A stretch of 64,000 nt of DNA. It comes from an uncultured Collinsella sp. (lineage in GTDB: Bacteria > Actinomycetota > Coriobacteriia > Coriobacteriales > Coriobacteriaceae). Below are positions 40,210 through 48,792 of this stretch, in pieces. Positions within the stretch are counted from its first letter, which is position 1, and each line of letters begins with the position of its first letter. Below the pieces are notes generated by a model. That model did not search any database, was not told the origin of the DNA, and was given only the letters and a program-made list of their open reading frames with translations. The position numbers were made by a program, and so were the translations under genes. The stretch is taken from contig CAUGTZ010000013.1 in assembly GCA_959602645.1 (NCBI GenBank), positions 1-64,000 on the forward strand, given 5' to 3'.

Positions 40210-42387
40210 TTAGGGGAGGAGCGTCATCGCGGCGTCGTGGGCGGCGTGCTCGTAAGTGTCGTCGAGGGGTTTGAGCGGCAGCAGAGCGGTGGTCTGTGCA
40301 TCGCCACGGCGCTCGAGAGCGTGGGCGATGAGCCAGTCGGCGAGCTCGGGGTTCTTGGGTAGTGCCGGTCCGTGTAGGTACGTGCCGATGACGCCCTTGT
40401 AGATGAGGCCCTCAAAGCCGTCGTCGCCGTTGTTGCCGGTGCCCGTGACGACGGACGTTCCGAACGGCGTGGCCTCCGCATCGAGCAGAGTGCGGCCGCC
40501 GTGGTTCTCGAATCCCACAAAGGGCTCGGGTGCCAGGTCGGTCTTGACGGCGACGTTGCCGATCAGGCGGTCGGAGCCGCGCACGGTCTCGGCGGCAATG
40601 ACACCCAGGCCCTCGATGCGATTCTCACCCATATAGTACGAACGGCCGAGCAGCTGATAGCTGCCGCAGATGGCGAGCAGCGAGCCGCCATCCTCAACAT
40701 AGGCCGCGACCTTGTCTTTTTGAGCGAGCAGCTCGTGTGCCACGGCAAGCTGGTCGCGGTCAGAGCCACCGCCCATCATAACGATGTCGGCGTCGGCGAG
40801 ATCGAGCGACTCGCCCATGCGGACCTCGTCCACACGCACGGGAATGCCGCGCCAGGCGCAGCGGCGCTCGAGGGCAATGACGTTGCCGCCGTCACCATAG
40901 AGGTTGAGGGCATCGGGATACAGGTAGACGATGCGCAGGGGGCGCGAGAGCTCGACCGGCGCAATATCGGTGGGGACAGCGCTGCCATTGGCGCGCGTTG
41001 CGGCGTGGGAGGCAACCGAGCTCGCATCGGCGCCCTTAAGCTCGTCGAGCTCCTTGACCAGCGGCGGGAAGGCCGTGTAGTTGGCGACGGCGTAGAAAGT
41101 ATCGCCAGCCTCCTCGTCTGCCACGGCGCCGATCGCCTGCTCGATATTCGAGATGATGGCGGCGTCGATGCCGGCGTACTTCAGGCGTACCTGCATATCG
41201 TGCGCGCGCGTACCCCCGACAAAGGCGATAAGCCCTGGGGTATCGGCGATGCGCTCGAAGTCGACGTCGTAGATCCACGAGACATCGTGGCCGTCGGCGT
41301 CGTTGTCGTTCAGGAAGAAGGCGCAGAGCCTGCCGCCTGCCGTTTTAATGGACTGAATCTGGCGATCGAAGCCCACGGGATTTTTGGCCAGGTTTGCCTC
41401 GACGGTGCGGCCGGCAATGTTCCAGCGGCCCATGCGTCCGCCGGCGGGGACGTAGGCATCGAGCGTGGGCTGCAGGTGCGCCGTATCCACGCCCAACTCA
41501 TGTGCGGCAAAGAATGCGGCGGCAACGTTGTAGACCATGTACAGACCGTTGTAGCGCGTGGCGATGTGTACGGCAGCCGCGTTGGACGCAGATCCAAAGA
41601 CCAGGTCAAAATCGTAGCCGTCGCAGCCGAGCTCCACGCCCGTCACGCGACGGACAAGCGCAGGGCGTGCCCAACCGCACGAGGGGCAATGGTAGGCGCC
41701 GAGCTGGCCGTATTGCACATAGTCATACTCCAGCGGCGCGTTGCACTGCGAGCAAAAACGCGAGTCGCTAATGCGATCGGACTCGGTGTCCGTGGCGCCG
41801 TCGATGCCAAAGGCGATGCTCATATTGGGGACGCGCGCGGCGATCGAGGCGCACAGCGGATCGTCGGCGTTATAGATGAGCGTCGTTGTCGGCGAAAGCT
41901 CCAGCGCGTGGGCGATGACGTCCTGGGTGTGGTCGATCTCACCGTAGCGGTCCAGCTGGTCGCGGAACAGGTTGAGCAGCACAAAGTAGGTCGGCTTGAG
42001 CTTGGGCAGGACGCGCACCGTGTAGAGCTCGTCGCACTCAAAGACGCCTACGCGCTTGCTGCTGGCGGTTCGCTTAAGGTTGCCACGCGCCTCGAGCAGG
42101 GCACCAACCACGCCCGGCTCCATGTTGTTTCCGGCGCGGTTGCATACCACGGTGGCGCCGCTGGCGGCAACGGCATCGGCGATGAGGTTGGAGGTGGTGG
42201 TCTTACCGTTGGTGCCGGTGATTACCACGCTGCGGTCGACAAGGCCCGCGAGGTCGCTTAGCAGCTCGGGGTCGATCTTCATGGCGATGCGGCCGGGGAG
42301 TACGCCGCCCTGGCGCTTAAGGACGGAGCGCAGCCCCCAGCGGGCGATATCGCTCGAGGTGCAGGCGAGAGATGAGCGGAAGTTCAT
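40210..42387 (-). CDS. Fused MurT-GatD lipid II isoglutaminyl synthase
   Basis: 725 residues that amidate the D-glutamate of lipid II in one chain. The N-terminal part is MurT: the ATP loop GTNGKTTT (residues 58-65), a zinc ribbon with Cys212, 215, 234 and 237, and the DUF1727 C-terminal domain. The part from about residue 485 (LRIVYLYPDALNLYGDGGNV) is a GatD glutaminase with nucleophile Cys574 in AICGSYQ and His672 in TYLHGP. In staphylococci and streptococci these are two proteins; here there is no stop between them. The upstream ribosome site is weak (AGGAA). Confidence 0.92.
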   Translation of the reverse strand: MNFRSSLACTSSDIARWGLRSVLKRQGGVLPGRIAMKIDPELLSDLAGLVDRSVVITGTNGKTTTSNLIADAVAASGATVVCNRAGNNMEPGVVGALLEARGNLKRTASSKRVGVFECDELYTVRVLPKLKPTYFVLLNLFRDQLDRYGEIDHTQDVIAHALELSPTTTLIYNADDPLCASIAARVPNMSIAFGIDGATDTESDRISDSRFCSQCNAPLEYDYVQYGQLGAYHCPSCGWARPALVRRVTGVELGCDGYDFDLVFGSASNAAAVHIATRYNGLYMVYNVAAAFFAAHELGVDTAHLQPTLDAYVPAGGRMGRWNIAGRTVEANLAKNPVGFDRQIQSIKTAGGRLCAFFLNDNDADGHDVSWIYDVDFERIADTPGLIAFVGGTRAHDMQVRLKYAGIDAAIISNIEQAIGAVADEEAGDTFYAVANYTAFPPLVKELDELKGADASSVASHAATRANGSAVPTDIAPVELSRPLRIVYLYPDALNLYGDGGNVIALERRCAWRGIPVRVDEVRMGESLDLADADIVMMGGGSDRDQLAVAHELLAQKDKVAAYVEDGGSLLAICGSYQLLGRSYYMGENRIEGLGVIAAETVRGSDRLIGNVAVKTDLAPEPFVGFENHGGRTLLDAEATPFGTSVVTGTGNNGDDGFEGLIYKGVIGTYLHGPALPKNPELADWLIAHALERRGDAQTTALLPLKPLDDTYEHAAHDAAMTLLP

Positions 42388-42432
42388 GAAGCCGTTCCTA
42401 ACGTGAATGACATGGTCGTGGCGTTTGCGCCG

Positions 42433-43476
42433 TTAAAAGCCGTAACGGCGCGCAAATTCCTGGGCAAGCTGCGATACGTCTTCGCAAGCGCTGGCCCAGG
42501 GGGCAAAGTCGGGAGTATCCGAGATGATGCCGTCGGCCTCCCAAACTGCCTGATGCGAAAGGTCCCAGGGGTCGTGCGGTTCGGGCCGGCAGGGAAGGTA
42601 CGGCGTCTGATACATGGGGTTCAGCAAAAAGAACGCGCCGCCCTCGCAGCGGTTGGCAAACTCACGCAGCGCGCGTGTCGCCGGGCGCATCTTGTTCGTT
42701 TTGAACAGCAAGATCGTGCGGGCGAGCAGGTACCAGGGGGAGTTCTCGAGGGCATCGGCCCCCATCTGCTCCTCGAGCTGGTGGGCCAGGGCAAAAAAGC
42801 CGTCCTCGTCTTCTAGGCGAGCGAGGGCGAGTAGCACGGTGCCTGCAGCTCGGGTGGGATAGCCTTCCGCCTTAAGGACGCGGCGGGCGTAGTTGGCGGC
42901 AGCACGGTAGCGAGCGCTCGCCATGCACAGCTGCGAGATGGCCTCGAGCGTGTGGAGCCACCCGATAAGAGCCGGCTCGCTTACGGTGAGATCGGCCGCC
43001 GTCACGCCGTCTGCCAGCACCTTGTTGGCCCAGTAGTGCGGGGCCTCCATGTCGAACCCGGGCACGCTTTGCTGCAGGTAATCGGTCGTGGTCGCCTCGA
43101 GTTTCATCAGGTCGCCCAGACAGGCGTCGACGGGCGTGTCCGCCAAAATGATGGCGAGCAGCTGGGCATCGACGGCCAGCGCGTCGACGCGGACGATCTT
43201 GAGCAGCTCATCGCGCGTATCGTCGAACAGGTGGTTGCGCGTCTGTTCAAACTCCTCGTCGCTGCCCATGTCCTCGATGCGATGGAGCTCGTCGAGCAGG
43301 TGGCGGTGGACGCCTGCATAGGACAGCAGTGCCTGGGCATGCTCGGTCTGCGCATACTTATGAGGGTTGACGCTCACGTCGTTATGGACAAGCTCGCGTG
43401 CTGCATCGGTGAGTTCGGGGTGCGACGCAAGGTAGGCGCGCTCCAGGTAGGCGGGGATGTAGACGCTCGGATCCAT
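42433..43476 (-). CDS. Hypothetical helical-repeat protein, 347 residues
   Basis: Unrecognised soluble protein. It is acidic and helix-rich, with TPR-like stretches (ASARYRAAANYARRVLKAEG, TVLLALARLEDEDGFFALA, YLLARTILLFKTNKMRPATRAL). It begins MDPSVYIPAYLERAYLASHPEL. It overlaps the upstream gene by one base (TAATGG), and the two are very likely co-translated. It lies between MurT-GatD and that gene, 46 bases from the MurT-GatD start. A scaffold or regulatory role is only a guess. Confidence 0.65.
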   Translation of the reverse strand: MDPSVYIPAYLERAYLASHPELTDAARELVHNDVSVNPHKYAQTEHAQALLSYAGVHRHLLDELHRIEDMGSDEEFEQTRNHLFDDTRDELLKIVRVDALAVDAQLLAIILADTPVDACLGDLMKLEATTTDYLQQSVPGFDMEAPHYWANKVLADGVTAADLTVSEPALIGWLHTLEAISQLCMASARYRAAANYARRVLKAEGYPTRAAGTVLLALARLEDEDGFFALAHQLEEQMGADALENSPWYLLARTILLFKTNKMRPATRALREFANRCEGGAFFLLNPMYQTPYLPCRPEPHDPWDLSHQAVWEADGIISDTPDFAPWASACEDVSQLAQEFARRYGF

Positions 43477-44552
43477 TAGAGGTCTCCTCCCTTAAACGGC
43501 AGGCCCTGCTCGGCCGCCCGCAGGATGCGCTCGTCAATCTGGGAACGCACGATATCGTTGGTGGCGACCCAGGCGGCAAAGCTGGCGTTGTCGGGGGCGC
43601 CCAAGCCCTCTTGCAGTACCGGCGTCGCCTCGGACAGCGCAAGGACAAGCTCGTCGGTGGAGCCCACGCCCACGTTGACGCGGGCATAGACGCCATCGGG
43701 AAACTCGGTTTGGAAATAGAGCGCCTCGGCTGCGTGTGGGCACGAGCGTGCAAGGATGCGCAAGTAGTGCTCGGCACCCTCGTAGTCCAGCTCGCGCCAG
43801 GCAGCGCTCATCAGCGCGATGAGCGTCCATGGGTCCAAGTCGCGCTCCGCGTCCTTGGGACGACGGCGTAGCGGCGTGTTGGCGAGATAGGGGACGGAGT
43901 GGGCAGAGCGAAAGCGCTTGAGCTCCTCGGCGGGGTATTCGAGCTTAGCCATGGCGAGCATTGCGGTGTGGCGGACGCCGGCCGGATCGTTGGGGGCAAA
44001 GTCGAGGCTGCAGTTTGCGGCTTCGAGCGACATGCGATAGCGGCCGCTAATGAGGGCGCGTGACGCAAGGGCGGCAAGCCAGCGCAGGTAGGGACGGCGC
44101 ATAAGGTCGCCTGCGGCCTCACGCTCGTAGGGGTCCTGCGCCGAGGCGATCTTGAGTGCCAGGTCGTGCTCGACTTCATCGCGCTTGGATACCAAGTACT
44201 GTACGTACTCCTCGTTGGAGTTGGCGGTGAGGGCGGTCAGCATGCGCTGGGCATCCCAGTTGGTGGGGTCGAGCGCGGCTGCCTCGCGAAGCATGTTCTC
44301 GGCAGCGGCCTCTTCTTGCTCTGCCTGGGTATCGTCAGGGATAAAGGGAATGCGGTAGTCGACAGCCTCGACCACCTTGGCAATGAGGTGCCCGGCGCGG
44401 TCGCGGTCGTGCACGATGAGCGGCGCGGGGTTGCGGGTGAATTGTTCCATCAGACGCTCTACGGCGGCACCGTCGGTGAGCGGGATATTGTCGCGGCGCA
44501 AGGCCTCAAGAACGAGGCGATGGCAATCCTCTTGAATGGGATCGAATGCCAT
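43476..44552 (-). CDS. Hypothetical TPR-like protein, 358 residues
   Basis: Unrecognised. ATG 44552 follows AAAGGAGG and is preferred to the longer frame. The sequence contains TPR-like helical pairs (AAALDPTNWDAQRMLTAL, ALISGRYRMSLEAANCSLDFAPND, SAAWRELDYEGAEHYLRILA). It has no signal peptide or membrane helix. It is the first gene of a probable operon with 42433-43476 and perhaps MurT-GatD. Its helical-repeat style resembles its partner, so they may be distant paralogues or a complex. Confidence 0.65.
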   Translation of the reverse strand: MAFDPIQEDCHRLVLEALRRDNIPLTDGAAVERLMEQFTRNPAPLIVHDRDRAGHLIAKVVEAVDYRIPFIPDDTQAEQEEAAAENMLREAAALDPTNWDAQRMLTALTANSNEEYVQYLVSKRDEVEHDLALKIASAQDPYEREAAGDLMRRPYLRWLAALASRALISGRYRMSLEAANCSLDFAPNDPAGVRHTAMLAMAKLEYPAEELKRFRSAHSVPYLANTPLRRRPKDAERDLDPWTLIALMSAAWRELDYEGAEHYLRILARSCPHAAEALYFQTEFPDGVYARVNVGVGSTDELVLALSEATPVLQEGLGAPDNASFAAWVATNDIVRSQIDERILRAAEQGLPFKGGDL

Positions 44553-45052
44553 GGGGCCTCCTTTGCTGCGGTTAGGGTTCAAATGTCTCTATATAAGGTT
44601 CTAGTTTACCCGCATGTGGCACACCGGGGGTGCCGCACTTGGACATGCACCTTTGCACCACGAAGACGGATGTCGCACAAATGTCGGCACCTTGGACGAC
44701 TGAGTGGTATCACGGTGCCGCAAACGGTCGATTTTTGGCGGCGAACGGGGCACATTTTGGAGGGCCACAGTCCTGCCCGGGATATGTGGTCAACCTTGAT
44801 AAAACGTTTGCCCAGCTTGGGAGTATGAATGCCCCACAAGGGTCTTCAGGGATAGAAAAAACGTTTCATCATTGTCGGCTTTAGGTGAATAACTGACCAA
44901 CCAGAACGGTAGAATAGTGTTTGTCTGAGCGTTGAGACGTTTAGACATCGCGCATTGTCATCGCCGGCAACGCGCAAAACGGTCCTAACGGAGCCAATCG
45001 GGTGCTCCGTTATATACGCAAGTCTAAGAGGGGCTTGTTTAGGAGGCACAGT
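44553..45052. other. 500-base divergent intergenic region
   Basis: No gene is seen. It holds a TATATAAG stretch near 44590 for the leftward operon, GGCAC...GTGCC hairpins near 44615-44690, two AAAACGTTT palindromic sites (about 44801 and 44857) of the LacI-operator kind, TAGAAT at 44910-44915, and a perfect 9-bp hairpin TAACGGAGC/GCTCCGTTA near 44987-45014 in the alcohol dehydrogenase leader. Confidence 0.4.
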
Positions 45053-46276
45053 ATGGGACGTTTTACCAATCCTCGCGATCTGTACTTTGGTGAGGGCGCT
45101 CGCCACGAGGTGAAGAACCTCAAGGGCAAGAAGGCCATCATCGTTTCTGGCGGCAGCTCTATGCGCCGCGGCGGGTTCCTGCAGGACGTTGAGGCCGACC
45201 TCAAAGAGGCCGGCATGGAGGTCAAGCTGTTCGAGGGCGTCGAGTCCGATCCGTCCATCGAGACGGTCATGAAGGGCGCCGAGGCCATGCGCGAGTTCGA
45301 GCCCGACTGGATTATCGCCATCGGCGGCGGCTCGCCCATCGATGCCGCTAAGGCCATGTGGGTCTTCTACGAGTATCCCGAGGAGTCCTTCGATAACATC
45401 ATCCAGCCGTTCAGCTTCCCCGAGCTGCGTCAGAAGGCTCACTTCTGCGCCATCTCCTCTACCTCCGGTACCGCTACCGAGGTCACTGCCTTCTCCGTCA
45501 TTACCGACTACGCCAAGGGCATCAAGTACCCGCTGGCCGACTTCAACATCACCCCTGATGTCGCCATCGTCGACCCCGAGCTCACCTACACCATGCCCGC
45601 CAAGCTGTGCGCTCACACCGGCATGGACGCTCTGACCCACTGCATGGAGGCCTACGTTTCCACCTGCGCTTCCATGTTCACCGACGCCAACGCTCTGCAC
45701 GGCATCCGCGAGATCGTCGAGTGGCTGCCCAAGTCCTATGCTGGCGACCATGAGGCCCGTCAGCACATGCACGAGGCTCAGTGCATCGCCGGTATCGCCT
45801 TCTCCTCGGGCCTGCTCGGCATCGTTCACTCCATGGCTCACAAGACCGGTGCTGCCTTCGAGAACGGCCACATCATCCACGGTGCTGCTAACGCCATGTA
45901 CCTGGGCAAGGTCATCCAGTGGAACTCCAAGGATCCCCGTGCTGCCGAGCGTTATGCTTACGTGGCCAAGGAGATCCTGCACCTTCCCGGCGAGACCAAC
46001 GAGGAGCTCATCGCCGCGCTCGTCCAGAAGATTCGCGACCTCAACGACCAGCTCAACATTCCGCAGTCCATCAAGGATTACGCGAATGGTGGCGTGAAGG
46101 TCGACGCCGAGAACCCGCAGATGGTCTCCGAGGAGGAGTTCCTCGCCAAGCTTCCCGAGATCGCCGCGAACGCCGAGACCGACGCCTGCACGCCCGAGAA
46201 CCCGCGTGAGACCAAGGCTGCCGACTTCGAGAAGATTCTCAAGGCCTGCTACTACGACACCGACATCGATTTCTAA
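45053..46276 (+). CDS. Iron-containing alcohol dehydrogenase
   Basis: 407 residues from ATG 45053 (AGGAGGCACAGT before it). NAD(P)-dependent group III alcohol dehydrogenase, probably acting on ethanol/butanol or aldehydes in fermentation. It shows the nucleotide motif GGGSPIDAAKAMW and iron ligands in GMDALTHCMEAY and HSMAHKTGAAFENGHIIHGAANA. The gene uses strongly biased codons, which suggests high expression. It is followed by a terminator. Confidence 0.94.
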   Translation: MGRFTNPRDLYFGEGARHEVKNLKGKKAIIVSGGSSMRRGGFLQDVEADLKEAGMEVKLFEGVESDPSIETVMKGAEAMREFEPDWIIAIGGGSPIDAAKAMWVFYEYPEESFDNIIQPFSFPELRQKAHFCAISSTSGTATEVTAFSVITDYAKGIKYPLADFNITPDVAIVDPELTYTMPAKLCAHTGMDALTHCMEAYVSTCASMFTDANALHGIREIVEWLPKSYAGDHEARQHMHEAQCIAGIAFSSGLLGIVHSMAHKTGAAFENGHIIHGAANAMYLGKVIQWNSKDPRAAERYAYVAKEILHLPGETNEELIAALVQKIRDLNDQLNIPQSIKDYANGGVKVDAENPQMVSEEEFLAKLPEIAANAETDACTPENPRETKAADFEKILKACYYDTDIDF

Positions 46277-46298
46277 TCGACTCTTGTTATCGTAACGA

Positions 46299-46339
46299 GG
46301 GGCTCCGCACGTATCTGTACGGAGCCCCTTTCTTTTTTA
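46299..46339 (+). terminator. Terminator after the alcohol dehydrogenase gene
   Basis: GGGGCTCCG and CGGAGCCCC (perfect 9 bp) followed by TTTCTTTTTTATTTT. Confidence 0.92.
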
Positions 46340-46359
46340 TTTTAGAGAATGGGATAGTT

Positions 46360-47460
46360 ATGGCTGCAATTTTCAATAGCCCCAGCAAGTACATCCAGGG
46401 CCCGGACGAGCTGGCCAAGCTCGGTTCCTATGTCGAGCCGCTCGGTGCTAAGGCCCTCGTCATCGTGACGCCTTCGGGCAAGAAGCGTGTCGGTGCCAAG
46501 ATCGAGGGCGGTTTTGCCGAGGCTAAGGCCGAGCTGCTGTTTGAGGACTTTAACGGCGAGTGCTCCAAGGGCGAGGTCGATCGCCTGGTTGCGCTCGCTC
46601 GCGACAACGGTTGCGACATCATCGTCGGCGTCGGTGGCGGCAAGATTCTCGACACCGCGAAGGCCGTTGCCTATTACCTGGAATCCCCGGTTATCATTTG
46701 CCCCACCATTGCTTCGACCGATGCCCCGTGTTCGGCGCTTTCGGTGCTCTATACCGATGACGGCCAGTTCGACAAGTACCTCTTCCTTAAGGCAAATCCC
46801 AATATCGTCCTGATGGATACGACGGTTATCGCGGCGAGCCCGGTGCGCCTGACGGTTTCCGGTATGGGCGATGCGCTCGCAACCTACTTTGAGGCCCAGG
46901 CGACGCATGATGCCGACGGTGGCACCTGCGCTGGCGGCAAGGGTGGTATGGCCGGCCTGGCGCTTGCCAAGCTCTGCTACGAGACGCTTATGGCCGATGG
47001 CGTCAAGGCCAAGGTCGCGCTGGAGAAGGGTGCGCTCACTCCTGCCGTCGAGCACATCATTGAGGCCAATACGCTGCTTTCGGGCATTGGCTTTGAGAGC
47101 TCGGGCCTTGCTGCTGCTCATGCCATCCACAATGGCTTGACGATGCTGCCCGAGTGCCACGGCATGTACCACGGCGAGAAGGTCGCCTTCGGCACCATCG
47201 TCCAGCTGGTACTCGAGGACGCTCCGACTGAGAAACTCGAGGAAGTCTTGGGCTTCTGCATTGAGCTGGGCCTGCCGGTTACGATGAAGGAACTTGGCGT
47301 TGCCGAGCTTACGCGCGAGCAGGCCATGATTGTTGCCGAAGCCGCCTGCGCGCCCGATGACACCATGTGCAACATGCCGTTTGAGGTGACGCCCGAGATG
47401 GTCGCAAACGCCATCCTGGGTGCCGACGCGCTGGGCCACTACTATCTCATGGATGAGTAA
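46360..47460 (+). CDS. Glycerol dehydrogenase family protein
   Basis: 366-residue NAD-dependent polyol dehydrogenase of the iron/zinc alcohol dehydrogenase superfamily. Motifs are SPSKYIQGPDELAKLG, GVGGGKILDTAKAVA, PTIASTDAPCSALSVLY and the metal ligands GMGDALATYFE and GLAAAHAIHNGLT plus CHGMYHGEKVAFGT. It would oxidise glycerol to dihydroxyacetone or a related reaction. Its next neighbour is a paralogue. Confidence 0.9.
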   Translation: MAAIFNSPSKYIQGPDELAKLGSYVEPLGAKALVIVTPSGKKRVGAKIEGGFAEAKAELLFEDFNGECSKGEVDRLVALARDNGCDIIVGVGGGKILDTAKAVAYYLESPVIICPTIASTDAPCSALSVLYTDDGQFDKYLFLKANPNIVLMDTTVIAASPVRLTVSGMGDALATYFEAQATHDADGGTCAGGKGGMAGLALAKLCYETLMADGVKAKVALEKGALTPAVEHIIEANTLLSGIGFESSGLAAAHAIHNGLTMLPECHGMYHGEKVAFGTIVQLVLEDAPTEKLEEVLGFCIELGLPVTMKELGVAELTREQAMIVAEAACAPDDTMCNMPFEVTPEMVANAILGADALGHYYLMDE

Positions 47461-47474
47461 ATCAAGCTAAGGAA

Positions 47475-47508
47475 GGGGCAAAGCCAGCAGGTGGCTTTGC
47501 CCCTTTTT
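47475..47508 (+). terminator. Terminator between glycerol dehydrogenase paralogues
   Basis: GGGGCAAAGCCA and TGGCTTTGCCCC form a perfect 12-bp stem around GCAGG, followed by TTTTT. Confidence 0.93.
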
Positions 47509-47573
47509 GCTATGGTGCAAAGGGGTCGGGTTGCTTTGCGCCAATTGTTATTGATGAAAGGGCGGATTTTCGT

Positions 47574-48641
47574 ATGGCGCTTCCCGTGGTTTATGGAGGT
47601 CCCGGCCGGTATGTTCAGGGGCCGGGCGAACTTTCGCGTCAGGGCAGGTATCTGTCATGGTTGGGCTGCGCTGCCTATGTCTTGTTTGACCAGGGCACCG
47701 AGGATCGGCTGTGCAGACAGATCGTCGATGGATTTCTGGATGAAGATCTAAGCGAGCCGTTCTTTAAGATTTATGACGGTCCGTGTACGGAAGAGGCCGT
47801 TGTAAAAATGGCTAAGGAAGCCCAGGCTGAGTATTGCGACATGGTGGTGGGTATTGGCGGTGGCAAGATGCTCGATATCGCAAAGGCCGTTGCGTTTTAT
47901 GCCGAGCTGCCGTTGTGCGTATGCCCCACGGCAGCCTCGATGGATGGTCCGTGCAGCGCGATTTCGGTGCTGTATCACGAGGATGGGTCGTTCGACCGCT
48001 ATCTGATGCTCGAGAAGAATCCAGACCTGGTCGTGGTCGATACCAACGTGGTCGCGGCGGCCCCGCTGCGTATGACGGTCGCTGGTATGGGCGACGCGCT
48101 GGCAACGTACTTCGAGGCGCGTTCGTGCGCCGCGGCGCGGGGCGCCAACGAGCACGGCGGCGCGCCGGGGCACTTGGCTCTGGCTGCGGCTCGCGCCTGC
48201 TATGACACGCTCATAGAGTGCGGCGTCGCTGCCAAGCGCGACCTCAAAAAGGGGCGTACATCGCCGGCGGTTGAGCGCCTGATCGAGTGCAATATTCTGC
48301 TCTCGGGCGTCGGCTTTGAGAGCGGTGGCTTGGCGTTGGCGCATGCCATCGCCAACGGTCTAACGATTCTGCCTGAGTGCAAGGCCATGCACGGCGAGGC
48401 CGTGGCGTTTGGCCTGGTGGTTCAGCTTCGTCTGGAGCGTGCACCCGAGCTTGATCAGGTGCTCGAGTTTTGCCAGCGTGTTGGTCTGCCGACGACGCTC
48501 GAGGATCTGGGCCTTGGCGAGATTTCCGATGCCGATCTGCAGGGTGTTGCAAATGCGGCCTTTAGAAACGAGCGTAATATGGCCAACGAGCAGGCCAAGG
48601 TGACCAAACAAAAGCTCGTGCAGCTCATGTGCGAGGCATAG
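47574..48641 (+). CDS. Second glycerol dehydrogenase-like protein
   Basis: 355 residues, clearly paralogous to the gene at 46360 (VYGGPGRYVQGPGELS, GIGGGKMLDIAKAVA, PTAASMDGPCSAISVLY, GMGDALATYFEAR, GLALAHAIANGLT, CKAMHGEAVAFGL). The metal and nucleotide motifs are intact, but a few loop residues differ, including an inserted AARGANEHGG. A terminator separates the pair, so they can be regulated separately. It may have a different polyol or hydroxyketone substrate. Confidence 0.85.
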   Translation: MALPVVYGGPGRYVQGPGELSRQGRYLSWLGCAAYVLFDQGTEDRLCRQIVDGFLDEDLSEPFFKIYDGPCTEEAVVKMAKEAQAEYCDMVVGIGGGKMLDIAKAVAFYAELPLCVCPTAASMDGPCSAISVLYHEDGSFDRYLMLEKNPDLVVVDTNVVAAAPLRMTVAGMGDALATYFEARSCAAARGANEHGGAPGHLALAAARACYDTLIECGVAAKRDLKKGRTSPAVERLIECNILLSGVGFESGGLALAHAIANGLTILPECKAMHGEAVAFGLVVQLRLERAPELDQVLEFCQRVGLPTTLEDLGLGEISDADLQGVANAAFRNERNMANEQAKVTKQKLVQLMCEA

Positions 48642-48792
48642 TTTGGCGCTTGATTGACCTTGTGCAATCGAGGCGGCGATAGGCCATAGGCTATTTGTCC
48701 CAAAGGTGCTCCGCGTGTAATTTGCTCGAGGCACGGGCCGATGGCGTATCATTATTTCTTGCTTGTTTGCACTGCTCAGGGAGGGGCCGCGC

